DNA from: Crambe crambe
Taxonomy: Eukaryota; Porifera; Demospongiae; Poecilosclerida; Crambeidae
Direction of reading: 5' to 3'
NCBI GenBank assembly: GCA_963924555.1
Contig: OZ004588.1
Span: forward strand, 1,612,001 to 1,676,000
Length of the DNA stretch: 64,000 nucleotides
The position numbers and the translations under genes are program-made. The notes below the pieces were generated by a model. The model searched no databases. It was given only the letters and a program-made list of their open reading frames with translations, and was not told the DNA's origin. This document shows, in pieces, positions 11,207 to 22,739 of the stretch (its first letter is position 1; every line of letters starts with the position of its first letter).

Positions 11207-12055
11207 CATTCTTTGGTAATGGCCAGATGACTCCCTATTACCACCCTTGGTCACAGCCTCCTTATCAACAAGAATGGGCAGGTGTAAGTCAGCAAGGCCG
11301 TGATAACAGCCCTATTCTCATTAGTCCATCGAAGAGTACAGTTGAAGATTCTGATCATGACTCAAGTGTAACTGAGCCTAATTTCAGTTAGTGTGAAAAT
11401 AATTTGTCCGAAGGACTGAACACAAGACATTCATGTTGCGTGACCTTGATATGGGGGAAATGAGCTCAATATTGGCTTTTAGAAAAGAGATACTTACCCA
11501 ATTTGGTGATGGACTTATTGACGCGATTTTGATTTCAGATTCTACAAAGGAACTAAGCGAATATAGGTTAGAAACGATCATGATTTTGATGAACTGATCC
11601 AATTACTTCAAACAAAATCTAGTACTATAACTGTATGGTGTGAAGGGTGCAGCAAGAAACGAAAGAAGGACTCCTCAGGCTCTGAAGATGAATCTAACGG
11701 AACAAAAAAGAAAAAAAAGGATCTAGTGATGACAGAATGTCAAGAGTTGATGATATAACAGACAACTTGAGAGAAAAACATGGGCATATGTACAGTAACC
11801 TACAGTATTGTGTATGGGCTGAAACAATTGTTGGAGGCAGGCATGCATCTATGGAAAATCCTCATATTTCAAGAAATCCAAAATTCTACCATCACGTGAT
11901 CTTTCATCAGTAAATTTTGAGAGAGGAAACCCTACTGTGATTACCCCTGTTAAAGCTGCGGAAATGAAGACAATTTATATATCTCAAATTAAAGAACTCT
12001 ATTCGTTGCTCGAGGTTGGGGCTATAACAGATGGTGACTTTCAAAAAGTATTTTA
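11207..12055 (+). pseudogene. PB1-like/acidic-linker protein remnant carried in the Tc1 element
   Basis: After an acceptor-like ctaccag, the frame reads FFGNGQMTPYYHPWSQPPYQ and on to EDSDHDSSVTEPNFS before a stop. After a shift it continues MLRDLDMGEMSSILAFRKEI, then in another frame DFDFRFYKGTKRI, stop, VRNDHDFDELIQLLQ and TITVWCEGCSKKRKKDSSGS. A further shift gives SRVDDITDNLREKHGHMYSN and AETIVGGRHASMENP, and the end is VNFERGNPTVITPVKAAEMK and IKELYSLLEVGAITDGDFQK. The 'F-x-D-FDFRFYKGTKRI...NDHDFDELI' segment resembles a PB1/ubiquitin-like fold; this is inference. At least four frame breaks or stops make it dead. The splice-like start suggests captured genomic DNA rather than a retrocopy, or simply an older element inside the Tc1 TIRs. 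Confidence 0.6.
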
Positions 12056-12343
12056 GAACAATTGTAAGGCTATGTTGCTTTCGATATTACCATACATTCT
12101 AATCTTAGCACCCACTAAGATTATGGAGCAAGCAATTGCTTAAATGGAAAGAATAAATTAGGGGTCTTAATTTGTTATGCACTATTGTATTTAAGAACTG
12201 CTTTCTCGTGGTGGGTTTACCCAAAACTGGCAAGATCTAGACTAGCTGTAATTTGAAATGATCCTGCAACTTCAGTCTGGTCATAATGCTACGCCTAGAA
12301 CTTTCTCAGAATATCAGTCTCTAAAAATATATTATATGAAAAA

Positions 12344-13369
12344 TTACATATAACCTGCATGTTTAATATAATTTACACAATCTAGTGGAGTAATTAAAGC
12401 AAATGCTTCAGCGAATATGATTCTAGGTGTGTTTGTTGATTGATAACTTAGTTCATTATCTCTAAGATATGACTTCACTTGACTAAATGCTTCCTCAATG
12501 GGGTTCAAGTCAGGGGAGTAAGGTGGTAAAAATCGTACTAAAGCACCAGTGGCTGTAATCAATTGAGTTACTGCTTCTACATGGTGGATAGATGCATTAT
12601 CAAGTATGACTACAGAACAGGGATTGTCGCCACCATCGAATGGAAGTAGTATAGGAAGTAAGCACCGTTGCACAAAATTCATGAAAACATCCGAGTTCAC
12701 ATTTCCCTCTGCAATATAAACATCTTCTATTCCCCGAAAAGTCAGTATCCCTATGGCCGACAACCTCTTACCATATAAAGTAAATTTGTGGGAAGCAGGT
12801 GTCATGCCTTGAAGACCATATCCATATTTACATATTGTATTATGGTGGTTTGATCCTGTTTCATCAATGAAAATTAAAGTTTTGGGGTTAAATTCCATTA
12901 TTTCAGAGATATATTTTGCTCTCTGAACATCACACCTTTGTCTTGCTACTAGACGCATTTTCTGTCTTGTCATACCCAGTCTTTTGATGGTACGGCAAAT
13001 AGTAGCACAATCATACCGGGATCCTGTTATATGTAACAGCTTTTGTTGTATCTCACGACGATACATGCTGGGTGTACTCAGTAGCGTCTCTAAAATGGTG
13101 ATTTCCTCAAACTCACTCATTTGTGGTAATGGACCATGCCTTTGGCATTTAGGTGATACATCCTCAGTTGTATAAAAAAGATAGATGTATCTCTCAATTG
13201 ACCTGATGTTTACATACAGTTCACTAGAAATCTCTTTTATTGTCTTCTTTTGTAGAAGATACTTCCAAATTATCCGCCATCTAAGGTCTTTTGAGTACCC
13301 TTTTGGCATTTTGACTGCTTCTTGTACTGTACAGTAGTTATTTTGAATTTGAATTCTGAGCATGCTCAC
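12344..13369 (-). CDS. Tc1/mariner-IS630 superfamily transposase, intact, DD34E
   Basis: An uninterrupted 341-codon frame. The start may be the internal Met at residue 21 (MPKGYSKDLRWRII, at 13309), giving 321 aa. Residues about 26-80 form a helix-turn-helix (TIKEISSELYVNIRSIERYI). A second DNA-binding part is at about 95-150 (YRREIQQKL...CATICRTIKRLGM). The DDE catalytic domain follows: D169 in LIFIDETG, D257 in VVILDNASIHH, and E292 in PYSPDLNPIEEAF, with 34 residues between the last two (DD34E). It cuts and reinserts the element by TIR recognition. It lies inside TIRs at 11015 and 13805. With no frame break and well-kept TIRs, the copy could be young or active. I did not identify the exact subfamily. 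Confidence 0.92.
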   Translation of the reverse strand: MSMLRIQIQNNYCTVQEAVKMPKGYSKDLRWRIIWKYLLQKKTIKEISSELYVNIRSIERYIYLFYTTEDVSPKCQRHGPLPQMSEFEEITILETLLSTPSMYRREIQQKLLHITGSRYDCATICRTIKRLGMTRQKMRLVARQRCDVQRAKYISEIMEFNPKTLIFIDETGSNHHNTICKYGYGLQGMTPASHKFTLYGKRLSAIGILTFRGIEDVYIAEGNVNSDVFMNFVQRCLLPILLPFDGGDNPCSVVILDNASIHHVEAVTQLITATGALVRFLPPYSPDLNPIEEAFSQVKSYLRDNELSYQSTNTPRIIFAEAFALITPLDCVNYIKHAGYM

Positions 13370-13805
13370 CTGTGTCTGCTAGCTAGATAGTACATACAGT
13401 GTACACAAGGGCTATGGTACTACTGAATTTCACTACACTATATATATTGGTGTCTTAAAATTCATTCTTGTTTGCAGTTAAAATTTGCTACTGAATGGAA
13501 TGGGAATTTCTGCAAAGTGCAGATTTTAGCTGCCGAAACCAAATCATGCACTACAAGTATAAGTCCTGGGTTCCTGGGTTAGAAGTCCTGAGAACATAGT
13601 TTCTTACAATTATATGATGTAAATCTGGGCCATGGGGACCATGATAATTTTAGTAATTATTAAACAAGTTCAACATAAAATTATAACCCTGATTATGCAT
13701 GAGATTCACAGATCTATTTCTATTCAGCTTACTACATTGTTGATTTAGTTGTCACAACTTTTATATTAGCATTTTGCAATGTGACAAGCAACTTGCAAAA
13801 CTCTG

Positions 13806-15219
13806 TATGTATTTCTACTCATAATTATGTTCATTTGGAGGAAATGTATTGAAGTTTTGAAAACTACATAAATGTGGTCTGTGGCATGTAGTGTTGTTGG
13901 TCAAATGTAAACAGTCTCTATGGCATGACATCTTGTAACTATACATTCCTATTTGACATTAAGCATGCATGCCATTGTGGATATCCCAGGGTTGCAATTG
14001 TAATGTGTATAAGGAAGCTTTTGGGGGAGAGTTAGTACGTAGGGGATGTTCCATTCAGCCAAGAAAATAAGAAGTTATGCAATAGTAGTGTAGTGATCAA
14101 AATAACAACCTGACACGACATTCTAATCAAGTATATCAGGTACATGCATAACACCAGTAAAGGCATGTAGTCTTAGTGTTCACAATGCGAAGTCATCCTG
14201 AAGAAAATCTAACCAAAGTGGACTACATTAATATGTTCAAATTTCAGCTCTACAATGTTATACGACATGAACTTTCACATTCTCCCAGTCTAACATAATG
14301 TACTGTTGCCTCTGTATTACTTTTTTTCCTGATGCAGTGCATTGGTTTTCAGTAAATCTAACCAAAAGTTGTTTTTAGTGTTGATACAATATTGTAACAG
14401 TTCCCATTGACTGGTTGGTTATTTCCACTAATTTTTTAAAAGTACTACTTACCTGATGACTATCCATTAACTTTCACACGTGAAATATACCACAATACAA
14501 TTTAGTAAGCAATCACAAAATTAAGTGAGTGATTGTTCCAGGAAATTCCATATACTATTCCATGTTCACTGGCGTTTCACATCCATATGGAGTATCTATA
14601 TTATCTATGGCCTATGCAAAAGGCTGTAGAAAACAATCTAGCTCAATTACAATTGGAGCATGTGCATTATGCACACACACGTATGGCACCATGCGTATGC
14701 CTGGGGCATTTTGTATTGTAGACATATATATATTACAATTTCAGTGAGTCATGACTTGAGAGTCAGCTCACTCACTCTACTTGCTCACTTAATTAAGATA
14801 TCTGTAATTTAGGTCCTTATTTATAGGAATTATGTAATCTGTACGGCATATCTGATTATTGTATATGACCACATGAATTCTTTTGCCAACGGATACAGTT
14901 GTTAGTACAACTGATAGTAATTTTGTTTGAGTGATTTTAGTCCACTGAGGTCCCAGTGTACTTTTAAATAGCAGTGGAATTAATGTGTATTACACAGAAG
15001 ATACTTTTTGTACTCTGTGTTGTTTCCTGCCCATATATTAGCTAGCATATATTCATTTGTTAGACAATAACATGAATAATTGCCTTTGATATAATGAGGT
15101 AACTATATCATGTAGTAGCCACTTGCTCGGCATACAAGTGTCTACTTAGAGACCAACTTAGAAACCTGTGATTGTCATCAGACTATATATACACAGTTTA
15201 TACTACTGTCTAAGTCATT
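13806..15219. other. intron/spacer with local duplications
   Basis: No exon was found. Pieces repeat nearby: about 13914-13950 matches 15378-15418 (a-aatctctatggcat), 14879-14925 matches 15882-15920 (cttttgccaac-gatacagtt), and 14946-14990 matches the minisatellite flank at 10972-11014. At 14740-14775 is an end-like motif (gagtcatgacttgagagtca) whose reverse complement recurs at about 42310-42345. Confidence 0.5.
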
Positions 15220-15316
15220 AGATCACTCCAGTGAGTGACTACTTGGTTTAAAATAGACACTTCGGCTCTGCCTCAGTATCTATTGTAAACCTTGTAATCA
15301 CTCACTGTCATGATCT
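15220..15316. repeat. hairpin (MITE-like) repeat
   Basis: Inverted arms run from AGATCACTCCAGTGAGTGA on the left to TCACTCACTGTCATGATCT on the right, with inner arms around a CTTCGGCTCTGCCTCAG loop. The right side of the stem (tatctattgtaaacc) pairs with the left (ggtttaaaatagac). This is a short foldback element without coding capacity. Confidence 0.55.
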
Positions 15317-16036
15317 AACCTATACATAGGGGAAAATGTTGATGACTATCATAAATACCGTAGATTGTCAGTGGTATCTTGTGTGGTTGGTCAGGTATAA
15401 ACAATCTCTATGGCATATATCTGTTAGTTCTGACTTGATCCATCGTATTGCTATTGGTCAAGAATATCTAGGCAAGTGTGCTTTAATTTTCATTTCATAG
15501 TTCCTTTGTTTTCATATTGTTTGGATGACTATTTCACCTTTCTGTATTCAATGAAGATACCTGATGGAGGTTTTAATATGTGGGAATTGTGATATTTTGA
15601 ACATCCAAATAGCAATTATTAGAGGGGGTGGTTCGATTGTTCCTATCTGTTTCATTAAAGTGGCATAAGCTTCTCTATAGTCATGGCTATGAGATACTGT
15701 ATATGGAAATGATACATACCTACATCAAGGTCAGAGCATGCATACTACAACAGGGGTCAAAGGTCGGATATCTAATGTTGGTGGCAATCTTCAAACTATA
15801 GGAGTTCAGTTTTTCTTCTTTTCTTTTTGTGTATTTGTGTAAGAATATTATTAAAGGTGTCATATCTATCACTCCATTGATTCTTTTGCCAACAGATACA
15901 GTTCTTAGTACAACTGATTTTTTCGGAGGGTTTTTTGTGTTTTTTCTATTTTACACTTAAGTCCAATTATGCACTCCTTGTTGAGCGTACATATGGCTAG
16001 AGGGTATGAACCAGGATAGGTAAGGTTGCGCATCAG

Positions 16037-16043
16037 TGTGTGT

Positions 16044-16074
<31 letters not shown>

Positions 16075-16081
16075 GGGGGGG
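16037..16081. repeat. (GT)n then poly-G compound microsatellite
   Basis: About ten GT units run straight into about 25 G. The same compound form is at 33104-33146. Its length is uncertain because long G runs are error-prone in sequencing. Confidence 0.9.
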
Positions 16082-16364
16082 TAACAGCTGAAAGTTTATG
16101 GAAGGCATTATTTCATTATTATTATTACTGAAATGTGCAACACAAGTCTATTCATGTCAAAGCAATTCCCACTATATACAGTACCTGTCATTCATCTCTT
16201 GATGTTAACACTAAGTGCATGCATACACCTCATATTGTCTTTAGAGCATAAACTATAGTTGACTGAAGTAATACATGCTCATACTATTTCCATTTGTTCC
16301 TGTTGTTGAATGGACTTGTTTAGTTGCTCAGCTCATGTTTTATTCTCTATGTTCTCTCCCACAG

Positions 16365-16628
16365 ACCCCTCCCTCACCCTCACTAATCTCACTCAGCTGC
16401 TGGAGGATGTGAGGGATTTGGTTGCTGTGTCTGATTATCTACAGATCTCCTACTCAGTGTATAATAGTATTATAACACAACAGTCCAGTGGGTCTGAACG
16501 TAGGAAGGCTTGTTGGGAGTGGTACCTGAACAACTACCCATGCCCTTCATGGCGTCACATTGCTTATGCTCTGTATATGAGTGAGGAGCATGGAGTGCTA
16601 GAAGTGTTGAAGAGTCGCTACCTTAAAG
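16365..16628 (+). CDS. Death-domain-like exon 3
   Basis: A 264-bp exon between a ctcccacag acceptor and a CTTAAAG|gtgagt donor, phase 1 at both ends, 88 codons. The peptide includes DPSLTLTNLTQLLEDVRDL, SDYLQISYSVYNSIITQQ, SGSERRKACWEWYLNNYP, PSWRHIAYALYM and HGVLEVLKSRYL. CWEWYLNN-x-P-x-PSWRHIAYAL is the classic Death helix 4-5 signature (a tryptophan, then P-SW-x-x-(L/I)). It is the nearest upstream module of the GTPase exon and matches its phase-1 acceptor. The following intron start is duplicated at about 17565, consistent with past tandem duplication of exon plus intron. Confidence 0.75.
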
Positions 16629-18960
16629 GTGAGTGTGGTTCTCTGTGATGATTACTGGAATGCATGTGTCCTGTCCCCAACTATGTAAAAACATCATCCT
16701 ATATGCCACTGTTATTAATTAAATTTGTTCTCTCATAATCGATTGTTGTTGTTATTGTTGTTGTTGTTGTGATTGTTGTTATTTTTGTTTGTTTTAATTA
16801 ATTGGGTAGATGATATGAATATCGTGTATTAGTCATCGCAAGAAGTTACATATAAAATACAATACTCTTTTGCCAGAAATATTATTAATTCAGTGTATTT
16901 TCTGCTGGTATTTAAGCCACTCTGTTCTTAGGAAAGGAACCATTTGTAGTAGAAAATGGTAGTCCTTATGAAGAGATGCAGTCTTGCTGATATAGCTACT
17001 TACATTCAAGAATGAGCCTTCAACAAGAAAACAGTGTTCTAGTATACTCCAGTGACAGTTGATTAAATTCTTTCTCTGTGTACCTATCTCAGTTTTATAG
17101 GCAGAGCTGTAACAAGTACAGCTTGGACATGAAGCTGGTTGCCAAAATTTATCAGCTGATTCAACCTGTGCCTAATTGCTTCAACCAGTTAGCAGACATT
17201 GAGGTTATAGTGTATACTTCAGCTTCAAGGTTGGATAAGCAGTGCTTCTACATAGCAGAGGGTCATCATGGGCTCTAACTGAGCTACATTAAACATCTTT
17301 ACATACTAAGTGCTTAATGTGAGACGATCGGTCATTTTCCGAGGGCCATATTTTTTGTATGTTGTCCCAACAAGAATGGATTAACAAATCTACATGAGGT
17401 CTTTCCATATGCATGGTAACTTACCATGACAGTAGCAATAAATTTGAAGGCTCTCATATACCTCAATATCTACAACACATTACAACCATGCATGACACTT
17501 TTACAAGCTATTTGAAATAGGATTACAAGAAGATACAAAGACAACAAGATGTCAGTCTAGGTGAATCTGGTTCTCTGTGATGATTACTGGAATTGTTGAT
17601 TTGCATGTGAGCCTCCCCAAGGAAGTGTTATTAAAGAAAGTTTAAATTGGTTCTCTAATAATCGATTGTCGTTATTATTGTTGTTGTTATTATTGTTATT
17701 GTGATTGTTGTTGTTAATATTTGTTTTGATTCATGGGGTAAGTTGTATGAATGTCATATATTTGACATCTGCTATGGCTAGAATACTGGCAGGAAGTTGA
17801 AGAACTTTTGCTGTTTTGCTACAACAAAAATTAATGACCAATTTCCTATGGCCATAAACCAAGGATTTGCTAAATTCATGAATGATTTGCTAAATTCATA
17901 AATTCATGAAGAATTCTGAGGCCGATCTATTTATAATCCAGCTAAGCCTAAAATCTTGATAGCTTTACTATCTAACGATAGGCAGCTCCGATACTATCTG
18001 CTGCTAGGCTAGTAAAGCGTAGTAACACTCGAATTCAGTGGCAGCTCAATGCCTCTTCTCTTTGTTAGGCCTGGTTGGTCATGTGCTCGTGCATAATTGT
18101 AGCACCAATTCGTCATGGTGATGTATGTATTTCCTTGGACTCACGGGTTTCTATGGTCTTGCGATATTTTCGAGTACCAGGCCCTCCACAATCATAATTG
18201 AAAAAGAGGGCCGGGGACAAGGCTAATCATGATAAATTTTTGATTTTGATTTATTTTCAGGGTCATTAAAATTAATCACACGACATTTAATTACCTTGTA
18301 CAAAATGGAGTAAAAGGTAATTACAAGTATAAGCTGTAACAAAGAAAATAAACATGAAAATTAAAAGCATAAATTATTATTTAACTAAAATTTCCCAATT
18401 TATGGTAGTTACTTACATTCAAGAATGAGCCTTCAACAAGAGAACAATGTTCTAGCATAGCTGTACTACTCCACTGACTGTTAAAGATCGATACTCTGCA
18501 TATCTAATTCATGTTTTTATATCCACATCAACTGGAACTTTGTTAGCTGATTCCACAGTCTTCTGTGCCTAATTGTTTCAGCCAGTTAACAGACATTGAG
18601 GTTATAGTGGTTTGACTACTTCAGCTTCAAAGTTGGATGAGCAGTGCTAGTAGGATGCTATAACTGAGTTAGATTCATTTACAAGTAAAGGAAAAATATT
18701 AAAAAAGGAAAGTAGGGATGGCCGTGTGTGGTTCAAAATGTTCAGCAACAAGGGAGTGAACTTCATAGGATAAGATAAAATATAAAGGGAGTGAAGTAGG
18801 AATAGTTAGATCGTAGTTTGGTAATATTGTTGGTTACTTGACTGAAGTTCACTCTCTTAACAGCATTACATATCCACATACCTCAACTACAAGCACATTA
18901 CAAGCATATGCATGACACTTTTGTAAATTTACGAGCTATTTTACAAGGACCCCAAGATGT
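16629..18960. repeat. tandem duplication of intron sequence, two diverged units
   Basis: Unit 1 (about 16629-17560) and unit 2 (about 17565-18960) share, in the same order: ggttctctgtgatgattact (16638 and 17569), an ataatcgattgt(c/t)gtt TTG/TTA-rich microsatellite, gaatgagccttcaacaagag (17013 and 18424), gacattgaggttatagtg (17193 and 18592), and 'catacctcaa-tac-aacacatt' followed by 'aagatgtcagt'. Unit 2 has lost or never had a Death-like exon at its start. No open exon was found inside. Confidence 0.7.
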
Positions 18961-20820
18961 CAGTTTGTGGATCAATGGCATCAACCAGGCCCAAATATTT
19001 GTGAGGTAAAATTAGTAAAAAAAGTTTTATGCACTAATTTTCATGAATTCCATGCCCCATAAAATTTCGCACTATACGATAATGGAACTTCAGCACAATA
19101 ATTATAATTTATTAGCACTTTGTTAGCTACAGCAGAATTTGCTATAAGAATCAAAGTAGTTTGAACAGAGTCACTTAATATGGAAGCCGAGAAGGGCACT
19201 TTTTCCGCGTAAACCGAATAACTTTTTATATGTTCCACCTGATTAGCTGGATAGTGTGACTACTACCTTTAGGCGAAGTTACCTTCACATATCACATAAA
19301 TAATTATGATTTGCATTAATCATACCCACCAGACTTCCAGCAAGTTTTCTTCTCAAGTGAATAACCTCTGCCTTCAAGCAACACTGACCTCATTTCAGTT
19401 TTGCTTGATGGACCACATACCCATTATTTAACTGGGTATAAGTTATGTATGAGCTCACTTTACTTACCCGAGTAGCCAATCACTTAATGAGTGATGAAAG
19501 AGTGATGTAGGCTGGAGTACAAAGTATGGAAACAAGGTGTACTGCATTTGAGAATTGACAAACCCTACATCGCTGCATGGACTGCCTTTGTCACTGTGCT
19601 CTGCTAACTGTCATGAAATTGACATAAACCCTACATCGCTGCTGCCATATTATCCTTTTTGGCTATCATCTTGCAGTGATGTAGGGTTTATGTCAACTCT
19701 ATGTCCAATTGGGCAGTCTGTGCCATCCCTAGCTACTTATCGTACTCTCTCATACTTTACTTAAATTTTTTTTCAGTATTTTCAAAAATTCCTGTCAAAT
19801 TAAAAAATACTAATGAGTCAATATGGTGGGAAAGCACTACATTCATAATAGCATATCTCACCCGAACTATGATAACATGCATGTGTGACAGTTGAGGGTA
19901 GAAATCAAGCTTCATTCACGCTTTCTCTATTTTTGAAAAAAAGTTTGAAAGGCAGAAAATTTTAACAAAAGTAAACTTTGACTAAAACGTTGGGCTTGTC
20001 CCCAGAAAATAAAAGTAGAGCAGTAAATTGTGTCACTGCGCATGCATGTAATCGATTGCACACAAGATCGTCGGTCAGTACAGTGCAGTAGCCTCGTCCC
20101 CAGGCTCTAACTTTACAGCTATAGGATAGCTCTCATGTACCAGTTCTTTCTCAGTGTGCGGATGGTGTGTTTGTTTAGCTGGGACAACACCACCTAGTAC
20201 TGAAGAAGGATCAGCAGCAAGCAATTCTCTCCATTGGTCTGTTCGTTGGTGAATAGTGCAGAGCTGATGCTATGATCATCTCCTCTGACTTTAATGTAGG
20301 TTGGTTTACGGATACACCACTATGAATAGATTTGGAAGTGCCAGAGAACAGAGCAATGCTCACATGCTTTGACATCACATACCATCATAAAGTGTAATAG
20401 GCTGGAATTTCGCGTGAAACGAGACTATACAGTGCAGGTGCAGTGTAAATGGGCTGAGTTTCGATACAGCTAGAGTCAAGTAAGGTATTGAAGAGGTAGT
20501 GAAAATAGCTTAGTTCATTATTCCAAGTCCATAAGCTTAAAAGCCTACCTTATAGCTGTTGTGCTGGATTCTCTCCGTTCACTAGCTAGCTGAACCAAGA
20601 CCCTCGTGAGACTATAGCTAGCTTTAGAGCTTGATTTGAAGTGGCGAGGAAGGGGGTGATGGGGTCACTGGTGGACTACAAGCCTGTGACTACACAGTTT
20701 CAGCATAGACCATTTTATTGAACTTATCCAGACTGAGCCTGGTACATTCTGTGATGCATAAGGAGCCCCTCCCCCATTTATGTCCACCCCTAGCCATAAT
20801 CATATGATTTTGAACTTACA
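18961..20820. other. intron/spacer, one short hairpin, no exon seen
   Basis: AT-rich, no recognised exon. At 19619-19642 and 19673-19696, 24-bp inverted arms (ttgacataaaccctacatc) pair with one mismatch. A third partial copy in direct orientation is at about 19556-19577. Short open frames here have no recognisable similarity. Confidence 0.45.
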
Positions 20821-20821
20821 A

Positions 20822-20993
20822 TATACTGTCACTTAGTGCAGTCTAGAACTGAAATGGAGAAAGTTGAATATTGTGTCTCCACTGTAGCTCTGGACTTCTC
20901 ACTTGGAGGTCCTTGTCTCAGTTCTTACTGCAGTCACACTTGCTTGCTTGTCTCAAATGACAATCAGTTTACTCTTGAGCTAGTTAACAGCAT
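20822..20993 (+). pseudogene. fossil fragment of the GTPase/COR exon, copy 1
   Basis: Around 20884-20975 the sequence reads as a decayed copy of 24388-24475: 'gtagctctggacttct' then 'cacttggaggtccttgtct' and 'tcttactgcagtcacacttg', ending at 'aatgacaatcagttt'. In the intact exon this encodes PFALDFPLGGPRLGTYCSLT. Here the frame is not maintained. The fragment is followed by the 'catacctcaatatctacaag' motif shared with the neighbouring intron repeats. Confidence 0.75.
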
Positions 20994-21189
20994 CACCTAA
21001 CCACATACCTCAATATCTACAAGCACATTACAAGCAACAACCCAAGAACCAAATTTAAAGTTAGTGCTTTCTAGCTCTATAGGAAGCATGCATGAAGAAA
21101 TCCTTTAGTTAAAAACATGTTTACTATAATCATCATTCTATGAAACGTTTCCCTGATTCCTCATTGATTCTTAAATAACTTCAAACCTG

Positions 21190-21420
21190 AAATACAGTCA
21201 CTTGATTAGAATAGTATAGAACTGAAATGGAGAAAATCCATGAATATCATGTCTCCAATAATTTGGCAGTAGTTCCTCTTGCTCTGGACTTCCCACTTGG
21301 TTGTTCTTATTGCAGTCTTACTTGTCAAATAACAATCAGTTTACTCTTGAGCTAGTTAACAGCATTACATAACCACATACCTCAATATCCACAAGCACAT
21401 TACAAGCATATTCATGCAAA
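21190..21420 (+). pseudogene. fossil fragment of the GTPase/COR exon, copy 2
   Basis: The order matches 20822-20993, so the two are tandem copies: 'gaactgaaatggagaaa', 'catgtctccaat', then 'cctcttgctctggacttccc' and 'attgcagtcttacttgt', ending in 'aacaatcagttt'. The first part corresponds to the exon's ETEKVNKYRLSNDSLVAP segment. It has lost about 15-20 bp in the middle and has no usable frame. Confidence 0.75.
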
Positions 21421-22739
21421 TTTACAAGACATTTGTAATGGGATTACAGGAAGGTTAGGGGAAGATTCAAAGAGTTATGTTGGTGGAGTTGATATCAAGG
21501 CAAGGCCATCATCCAAACCCAACAAAAGCCAAGAACTACTTCTAGTTCAGATCATTGATGAAACTTCAGTTATGTCAGCTCCAGGACTTACAATAAATAG
21601 AAAACAAAGAAGAAACATAAAGATTTAGATATTCAACTGGACACATTGAAGGCTTACCATCTATAATGAGCTTTCATAGAAAAGAATCACCTGTTCCTTA
21701 GATTGATGAATTTGAGTATTTAGTTTCCATAAGGTTTATATGATGAAGCACTAGCTATATGATATTGAATTAGCAAGGTCTCAAATTGCATCTTGGAACC
21801 AATTAGCTCTTTATGGAATCAGTGTAAATACCATAATCGTTCAGAGTTTTAAAATTTCATGATTTCCGGAGCTGTTCCTATAATAAAAAATTTCTGCAGA
21901 TCTTGGAAAATAATGCATGCGCATAATATCTATATCATTGCCTGCTGCTGGGGCCGAGTGACATGCATGATGGCGTGATTTGTGGCTACTACTGAGAAAC
22001 CTAGATAGTCCCCCAAAAAGAAGAAAAGCTGGGCTGGCGATGCCAGACTAAAATCTGGACTGCTACGGAAAGCGAGACACTTCATTGTAGAAGAGAGACA
22101 GGTAATGGCCATGATCCCGCATCACGCACGCATGCACATCGTTATCATTATGATGTCATAGTACTAAGGATTCTGATCGACTACGAAAAAAACAAAAATA
22201 AAATCCCATCGAAAATTTATACGAATACGGTATATTCTTTCACTGCTACTATTTTTCAGGAATGTGATAAGTATAAATATTAGTATGTTATTAGTTGCAC
22301 TATTGGCATTATCAGGTTCTCCACCATTGGCTGACTAAAGTGGTACTAGGTAGCTAGCTATCCTGTCAATTGCTAGCAAATTCTTGATTGCTGATTGATT
22401 CTTTACCTTATGTAATTTGGAGCTGGCTACCACTAACATGATCAGCACTCACTTGGCAGCTAGTGAGCATAAAGAAAGAAGAAATTGTTTTGTTTATCAT
22501 TCCACTATCATATCTTGAATATAGTAGAATGTCCTTACATGTGCATGCAAAAAACTAATACGTAATGTCCAAGAAAAAACTGCAGGATAGTATGCAATGA
22601 TGTTCTATGTCTGTTGTGTGTGTAACACATACCAAGTAGAAAAAAATTAAATTTGAGTGGGTGTATTAAATATTAGTAATATAATTTATACATGCACAAT
22701 GACATTCGTCTGTTTTTTTGTTTCATTGACTACCTGTAG
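21421..22739. other. intron upstream of the GTPase exon, nothing recognised
   Basis: AT-rich, no recognised repeat or exon. It ends in a normal acceptor (ctacctgtag) at 22739. Confidence 0.45.

Larger units (their letters stand above)
11015..13805. mobile_element. Tc1/mariner-type transposon, 2.8 kb, with about 90-bp TIRs
   Basis: Terminal inverted repeats begin CAGAGTTTTGCAAGTTGCTT and extend about 90 bp. The left arm (11015-11104) and the reverse complement of the right arm (13717-13805) differ by four substitutions and one indel. TA flanks both ends (11013-11014 and 13806-13807), as expected for Tc1/mariner target duplication. A related unoccupied flank (ggaattaatgtgta) is at about 14974-14990. 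It contains an intact DDE transposase on the minus strand and a broken unrelated coding segment on the plus strand. It inserted at the right edge of the minisatellite. Confidence 0.8.

Noticed and set aside
15905-16108. Pro/His-Thr-rich minus-strand frame
   Set aside because: Produced by the (GT)n/poly-G tract; no other coding sign.
18060-18240. GC-richer patch with 'aggcctggt' and 'accaggccctcc' as possible TIRs
   Set aside because: The inverted pair is short, the interior has no sister copy here, and no target duplication was found.
21930-22112. Small minus-strand frame before the GTPase exon
   Set aside because: 60 codons, no recognisable motif, no splice or start support.
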